Part shown: piece after piece, positions 60,729 through 64,000 of the stretch
How positions within the stretch are numbered: position 1 is the first letter of the stretch
Layout of the letters: every line of letters starts with the position of its first letter
Assembly (NCBI RefSeq): GCF_038069765.1
Contig: NZ_JBBPFS010000001.1
Coordinates: forward strand, 62,001-126,000
DNA: 64,000 bases
Reading direction: 5' to 3'
Source of the DNA: Arthrobacter_B sp038069765
GTDB taxonomy: Bacteria > Actinomycetota > Actinomycetes > Actinomycetales > Micrococcaceae
Notes under the pieces: generated by a model
What the model was told of the DNA's origin: nothing
Seen by the model: the letters and a program-made list of their open reading frames with translations, nothing else
Database searches by the model: none
Program-made: the position numbers and the translations under genes

Positions 60729-61409
60729 ATGAACAGGTGCACCGTGACCGCAGTCCCGGGAGAGCAGGGCATCTCCTTCAACAGGGAGTTTGATGCACCC
60801 GCCAACCGGGTCTTCCGCGCATATACCGATCCGACCCTGCTGAGGCAGTGGACGGGCCCGCAGGGGAGCGAACTGGTCGTTCGTGACTTCGTGGCGCGCA
60901 CCGGCGGGCTGTACAACTACCGAATCGCCGGCCCCGGGCGGGAGCTGGAGTTTTTCGGATCGTTTCACGAAGTCACGGAAACACTTGGTCGTGAATACGC
61001 CGCGCGTATCGTCCGTACCGTCCAGGCCGGCGGCCGCTCCGGCCATCCGGCTCTTGAAGTGCTTCGGTTCACCGGACTGGCCAAAGGACGCTGCCGGCTC
61101 GACGGGGTGTGGGTTTTTACTTCCTCCGCAGCCCGCGCTGCCGTCGCAGCAACTGAGCCGTGCAGCTGCCTGGCGGAGAGTTTTAACCGGCTGGACGGGC
61201 TCCTCGCCTCTGCGGAGGGGGATTCCGGATCAGGGCTCTACGGGGAAACCTCAAACCACCGCCCCGGCGAGCCCCTGCGGGAATGGGATGCGGTAACTGC
61301 CCGCCGCGATCTGGCCCTAACGATTATGGGCTCAGCTTCCGAGGAGGCCATCGTCCGCCTGATCGACGGCGACTCGCTGTCCTCCGAGGACCTGATCGCC
61401 TTTGGTTAA
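60729..61409 (+). CDS. SRPBCC (AHSA1-like) protein with C-terminal extension
   Basis: 226-residue protein. Residues 10-145 resemble the START-like AHSA1 fold: NREFDAPANRVFRAYTDPTLLRQWTGPQG is the family N-terminal pattern, followed by strands such as GGLYNYRIAGPGRELEFFGSFHEV. The central FTGLAKGRC to SSAARAAVAATEP part is divergent. Residues 170-226 are an extra charged segment with no recognised match. AHSA1 proteins bind hydrophobic ligands or activate Hsp90-type partners, but no specific function can be given here. GAGG lies near the ATG. A hairpin follows the stop. Confidence 0.75.
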   Translation: MNRCTVTAVPGEQGISFNREFDAPANRVFRAYTDPTLLRQWTGPQGSELVVRDFVARTGGLYNYRIAGPGRELEFFGSFHEVTETLGREYAARIVRTVQAGGRSGHPALEVLRFTGLAKGRCRLDGVWVFTSSAARAAVAATEPCSCLAESFNRLDGLLASAEGDSGSGLYGETSNHRPGEPLREWDAVTARRDLALTIMGSASEEAIVRLIDGDSLSSEDLIAFG

Positions 61410-61416
61410 CAAGGAG

Positions 61417-61460
61417 AGCCCGCACCATCCGCCGGAGTTTCGGCAGACGGTGCGGGCTCA
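61417..61460 (+). terminator. Hairpin after the SRPBCC gene
   Basis: Perfect 11-bp inverted repeat (61417-61427 with 61450-61460) enclosing a smaller CCGCCG/CGGC pairing. No U-tract follows. Confidence 0.65.
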
Positions 61461-61966
61461 TCAGCGGGCGGACCCGCTGTCGTGCGTACTAGGGCCTAGC
61501 AGCCGTAGTAGAGCTCGAACTTCTAACCCCTGATTGGCGCCAGTTGATAGGTGTTGGAATCCGCGCCGATACGGGAATGTTGTGTTGACTCTGATTGGAC
61601 CCCGGCGCACGTTTGCGGGCTTCTTGCGGACTTTCTGCGGACAGGGCTCCACTCCTGCGTGCCTTTGGTTCCATCACTGTTCTGCAATGCTATGGCCACG
61701 TGTGGCCTCTCGGAGGGAGCTATTTCGTGCGGTGGCCGGGCGGACGCGCCGTAACAATCGAATTTCTTGCAGGGCTTCAACAACTTCCGATTCTGTGCAC
61801 GGTGGAAGTAATAACTCCTCGATTGCTTCCGGGGCTTCCTACGCTGTTCCTGCTTTGTGCGCGTTCCAGCGCACAACCCAAGATTTACCTCGACGTAGCA
61901 ATCTGGCACCCGTCGCCGTTCTGCCCCAAGCTGGCGAGTACTGCCGAAAACTACCCAGGAGCGACC
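61461..61966 (+). other. Gap at the edge of the accessory region
   Basis: About 500 bases without a supported gene. CTGATTGG occurs twice (61530-61537 and 61591-61598), and TGCGG(A/G)C three times at 11-12-base spacing (61614-61642). Frames on both strands here are rich in Arg, Ser, Cys and Pro without family motifs. The sequence looks different from the dense housekeeping genes to the left, and an attachment site may be here, but none was identified. Confidence 0.45.
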
Positions 61967-62206
61967 ATGAGTGAGTCCACCACCATTTACACCGCGGAAG
62001 AGCTCGCGGTCCTACTCAAACAGCACGTCAAGACGGTCCAACGCAAGGCCAAGACGGGCGTTTATCCGCACACGAGATTGGGCAAGGAGTACAGGTTCAC
62101 CCATGCGGACTACGAGGCGATCCTGGAGGCTGGCAAGCCGAAGGTGGTGGATACTCGTGCAGCCCGCAAAGAACTCCGGCTGAGGCTGAAAACACTGAAT
62201 TGGTGA
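61967..62206 (+). CDS. Excisionase-like helix-turn-helix protein
   Basis: 79-residue winged-HTH protein of the excisionase/MerR-like type. The characteristic pattern is TAEELAVLLKQHVKTVQRKAKTG, followed by YPHTRLGKEYRFTHADYEAIL, that is a helix, the HTH, and the wing with an Arg that contacts DNA. Such small proteins serve as recombination directionality factors in phages and integrative elements or as plasmid regulators. AGGAG lies 7 bases before the ATG at 61967. No integrase is visible in this window; it may lie elsewhere or be lost. It faces the minus-strand accessory genes. Confidence 0.8.
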   Translation: MSESTTIYTAEELAVLLKQHVKTVQRKAKTGVYPHTRLGKEYRFTHADYEAILEAGKPKVVDTRAARKELRLRLKTLNW

Positions 62207-62218
62207 AGCAGGTCGATT

Positions 62219-62803
62219 TCAGCCCAGCGGTACTGGAGCGGCAAACGAGATTGTCTTTATCCATTTTCCATACGCGGGATCATTCATCTGCCCTTCATGC
62301 GCCCATTCATGCGCCGACAACGCTCTCACCGCTGGGGCATTCATTTCATGAACCTCAGCAGTAAGGAACAGACGTCCGTGATCCGAATAACCGGTTGCCA
62401 CTTCCATCGCCAAGGCCTCAAACTGCGCGAGGGCCTCTTCACCCACCCCTCGCGCAGCGCATGACCGGTGCCTCGCCAAGATAGCCAAATGCAAGCGCAC
62501 ATCCGTCAGTTCGGGTCCTGGGTCAATAAAATATGAGAATAGTCCCTCAATGGCTGATTCATCCTCGGAGAGCCGGATGCAAACCGGTGGCAAGTTCAAC
62601 GCCTTGGTCGGGTTGCTCAAGGCTCCACGGTACTTACCGCCGATATCGTGGATCATGCCATCGATCTTGCGCGCCCAGGGCTTGTGGTGGCGCTTGTCAG
62701 CCCATCTCCCGCCGTATATCGTCCGCGGCGAGTAGTCTTCAACGCACCTAAACGCGATAAGTAAATCCGAATGCTCAGGACCTGCGTGGATCCATTCCCC
62801 CAA
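62219..62803 (-). CDS. Hypothetical protein, possible 3' half of a frameshifted gene
   Basis: 194-codon frame starting at TTG 62803, with no Shine-Dalgarno. The C-terminal half has a weak GNAT-like pattern: LHLAILARHRSCAARGVGEEALAQ resembles an acetyl-CoA loop and MNAPAVRALSAHEW resembles motif B. The frame is open and protein-like for 20 codons further upstream (LVVRCRKTVDCTLVDAALDP), to 62863, although it has no start there. This overlaps the 3' end of the 75-codon gene in another frame. Thus the two may be one ORF of about 270 codons broken by a single-base frameshift. Codon use is less GC-biased than the core genes. Confidence 0.55.
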   Translation of the reverse strand: MGEWIHAGPEHSDLLIAFRCVEDYSPRTIYGGRWADKRHHKPWARKIDGMIHDIGGKYRGALSNPTKALNLPPVCIRLSEDESAIEGLFSYFIDPGPELTDVRLHLAILARHRSCAARGVGEEALAQFEALAMEVATGYSDHGRLFLTAEVHEMNAPAVRALSAHEWAHEGQMNDPAYGKWIKTISFAAPVPLG

Positions 62804-62808
62804 TGGGT

Positions 62809-63036
62809 CTAATGCCGCATCAACGAGGGTGCAGTCGACTGTCTTGCGGCAGCGGACAACAAGTCAGTGGGAGAGAATTCATCTCTCATGCGGGCACAAT
62901 AAGCCTCGTACGACTCTTCACCCGTACTGGCGGTGTCAACGACTACGTGAGAGAGTTTCGCAGTGCGATGCACGACAACGATCTGCGGCCGCGCCGACCA
63001 TCTCCTCGCCTTCGCCCGGTTGCTCTTTCGTGCCAT
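62809..63036 (-). CDS. Hypothetical 75-residue protein, possible 5' half of a frameshifted gene
   Basis: Basic N-terminus (ARKSNRAKARRWSARPQ), then VVVHRTAKLSHVVVDTA and an acidic end. A very strong Shine-Dalgarno, GGAGGAG, lies 5 bases before the ATG at 63036, so this is the true translational start of the region. The last 16 residues (after SPTDL) may be out-of-frame sequence, because a protein-like frame continues into the 62219-62803 gene from the same point. No family recognised. Confidence 0.6.
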   Translation of the reverse strand: MARKSNRAKARRWSARPQIVVVHRTAKLSHVVVDTASTGEESYEAYCARMRDEFSPTDLLSAAARQSTAPSLMRH

Positions 63037-63104
63037 GTGAACTCCTCCGTCAATTTAGGACACTTTACCTCTACCATGGGTCCACTGCGCAAGCCCGCTC
63101 CGGT

Positions 63105-63398
63105 TCAGCCGGCCAAATCGGCCTTAGCAGCGAGTTGTTGGCGTAAGCCGAACGATACCTCGGCGTCGCTGATGAGCTTGTTGAACCGCTCCGGCTCCCA
63201 GTGCTTTGCTACCCATGCCACCCCCGCGACGGCGGGATCCGGCTGGTAGCTCACCCGGTGGGCCGTGTTGCCCCGGAAGCTGATGGACACCTCCCCGTAT
63301 CGCATGGTGGAGAACCTGGCCCTCCAGTAGTGACGGCTAGGGATCCCAGACATGGGAATGGCGCGGCTGCTCCGGGCTTGGCGTCGGCTACTCGCCAT
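63105..63398 (-). CDS. Hypothetical phage-associated protein
   Basis: 97-residue protein of unknown function. A basic Ser/Arg N-terminus is followed by a small alpha/beta-like region (RYGEVSISFRGNTAHRVSYQPD, then AWVAKHWEPERFNKLISDAEV). Its start at 63398 overlaps the end of the upstream terminase-like gene by 11 bases, indicating translational coupling in one operon. A conserved neighbour of small terminase genes is possible, but nothing specific can be read. Confidence 0.5.
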   Translation of the reverse strand: MASSRRQARSSRAIPMSGIPSRHYWRARFSTMRYGEVSISFRGNTAHRVSYQPDPAVAGVAWVAKHWEPERFNKLISDAEVSFGLRQQLAAKADLAG

Positions 63399-63759
63399 CA
63401 GCTATCCGCCAGCCAAGAGTGGTGAGGGACTTAGGCGTGAGCCCCAGAGCCTCCGAAGCATAACGGCACTCTTGGGCTACCCAAGCTGACCCATTCCCGC
63501 TCAGCAGCATGTGCTCATAAGCCACCAGCAGTGCCACCGTGCCCTTGGCTGTCTCATCCCACTGAGTAGCCTGCGGAGACTCCCACAGCTCCTCCCAGCG
63601 GTCCCGTTCGAGTGTTGACCACTCGCGACTCTCAGGGATGGGCGGCACCTCCTCCTCGCACCCGCCAGCAGGCAGGGTGATGAGCGCCTGACGGATCGCT
63701 TGATTGGCCGCCCGGTAAGCACGGGAGTTGGGCTTGGTCGTATTTCTGGAGGTGCCCAT
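63388..63759 (-). CDS. Phage terminase small subunit-like protein
   Basis: 123-residue protein. The sequence has the P27/actinophage TerS-like pattern: NSRAYRAANQAIRQALITLP near the N-terminus, ERDRWEELWESPQATQWDE in the centre, and VALLVAYEHMLLSG plus SEALGLTPKSLTTLGWRIAD at the C-terminus, a helical protein that recognises phage DNA for packaging. AAAGGAG lies 6 bases before ATG 63759. No large terminase gene is visible downstream; the next genes are small unrelated ones, so the prophage may be truncated or rearranged. Assignment is from sequence pattern only. Confidence 0.65.
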   Translation of the reverse strand: MGTSRNTTKPNSRAYRAANQAIRQALITLPAGGCEEEVPPIPESREWSTLERDRWEELWESPQATQWDETAKGTVALLVAYEHMLLSGNGSAWVAQECRYASEALGLTPKSLTTLGWRIADGE

Positions 63760-63900
63760 GAGGGCTCCTTTCGTAGTTGGATTGAGGTTGAGCGGTTGTC
63801 ACACTTCTTAGCGCCCTCACCGGCGGTCTGGCGGAGGTTTGCCCTTGGGCCCTCCCCCCTGGGGTTTCCGGGGGTCAGGCTGCGGCCCTCGATAACCACG

Positions 63901-63934
63901 GCGAGCCGTCACCTTGGTGGAGGTAACGGCTCGC
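63901..63934 (-). terminator. Candidate terminator hairpin
   Basis: 9-bp perfect inverted repeat (63901-63909 with 63926-63934), extendable by an ACCT/AGGT pairing inside. It lies just downstream of the partial minus-strand frame at the window end; no U-tract. Confidence 0.4.
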
Positions 63935-63959
63935 ATGGTGGTGTGGTGCTGGAGGTGAG

Positions 63960-64000
63960 CTAAGCGGCTTGTGCGGCGTGCTTCTGGTGTGCTGCGTGCT
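63960..64000 (-). CDS. Partial minus-strand gene running out of the window
   Basis: A minus-strand frame ends with TAG at 63962-63960; the only visible C-terminus is 12 codons, HAAHQKHAAQAA. An Ala/His-rich ending is plausible for a coding sequence but too short to identify. In actinophages an HNH endonuclease gene commonly precedes the small terminase gene, so that would be the first thing to test. Confidence 0.25.
   Translation of the reverse strand, partial: HAAHQKHAAQAA

Noticed and set aside
61495..61560. tRNA-like sequence near the island edge
   Set aside because: A TTCGA-like core appears on the minus strand, but no acceptor, D-arm or anticodon stem can be drawn around it.
61523..61909. 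128-codon minus-strand frame in the 61.5-61.9 kb gap
   Set aside because: No Shine-Dalgarno, no motif, Ser/Arg/Pro composition typical of chance frames in GC-rich DNA.
63700..63963. 87-codon plus-strand frame at the window end
   Set aside because: Antisense to the terminase-like gene start; no ribosome binding site.

Overview
The window comes from a high-GC actinobacterium, most likely an Arthrobacter-type member of the Micrococcaceae. The evidence is a mycothione reductase, a full dcw (division and cell wall) cluster without ftsA, with SepF and a Wag31/DivIVA protein, a polyphosphate glucokinase, a glnA2-glnE pair, PASTA kinase signalling, and GTG/TTG starts with many apparently leaderless genes. 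No rRNA or tRNA genes, CRISPR arrays or insertion sequences were seen.

Layout. 0-17.5 kb: the 3' end of pyruvate carboxylase, mycothione reductase, a long-chain acyl-CoA ligase, a ROK sugar kinase, an esterase operon, a PlsC-type acyltransferase, a class II DAHP synthase, a PASTA-domain Ser/Thr kinase (PknL type), a LysM/transglycosylase protein, an Rv2175c-like DNA-binding protein, a polyprenyl synthase, a lipoprotein and DNA polymerase IV. This order resembles the mycobacterial fadD15-pknL-idsA neighbourhood. 17.7-40 kb: a DUF3040 gene, then the dcw cluster in one direction: mraZ, rsmH, ftsL, ftsI, murE, murF, mraY, murD, ftsW, murG, murC, ftsQ, ftsZ, pgeF, a YggS-type PLP protein, sepF, yggT, divIVA, lspA and an rluD-type gene. 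Most junctions overlap or are nearly abutting. 40-52 kb: dnaE, a small helix-hairpin-helix protein, a membrane exporter-like gene divergent from its probable TetR regulator, hisD, nrdR, ppgK, map, a small acidic protein, a Nudix hydrolase and panB. 52-59 kb: a nitrogen block with glnA2, glnE, a fused binding-protein/permease and a GlnQ-type ATPase. 59-61.4 kb: small or poorly characterised envelope genes. 61.5-64 kb: accessory DNA with an excisionase-like HTH protein, a probable frameshifted gene and a phage small-terminase-like gene, probably the edge of a prophage or related island.

Regulatory signals are unusually readable. At least eleven starts have a TANNNT -10 box exactly 6 or 7 bases upstream of an ATG/GTG with no usable Shine-Dalgarno, which predicts leaderless transcripts. 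The mraZ promoter carries three GTGGAG repeats at 10-bp spacing, a likely MraZ operator. A 36-bp palindrome upstream of nrdR reads as two NrdR boxes two helical turns apart. Two palindromes sharing a GATACA/TGTATC core lie between the exporter and tetR genes. The ftsZ leader carries inverted and direct AAGGTT repeats.

All assignments come from reading the sequence and its translations; no database search was run.
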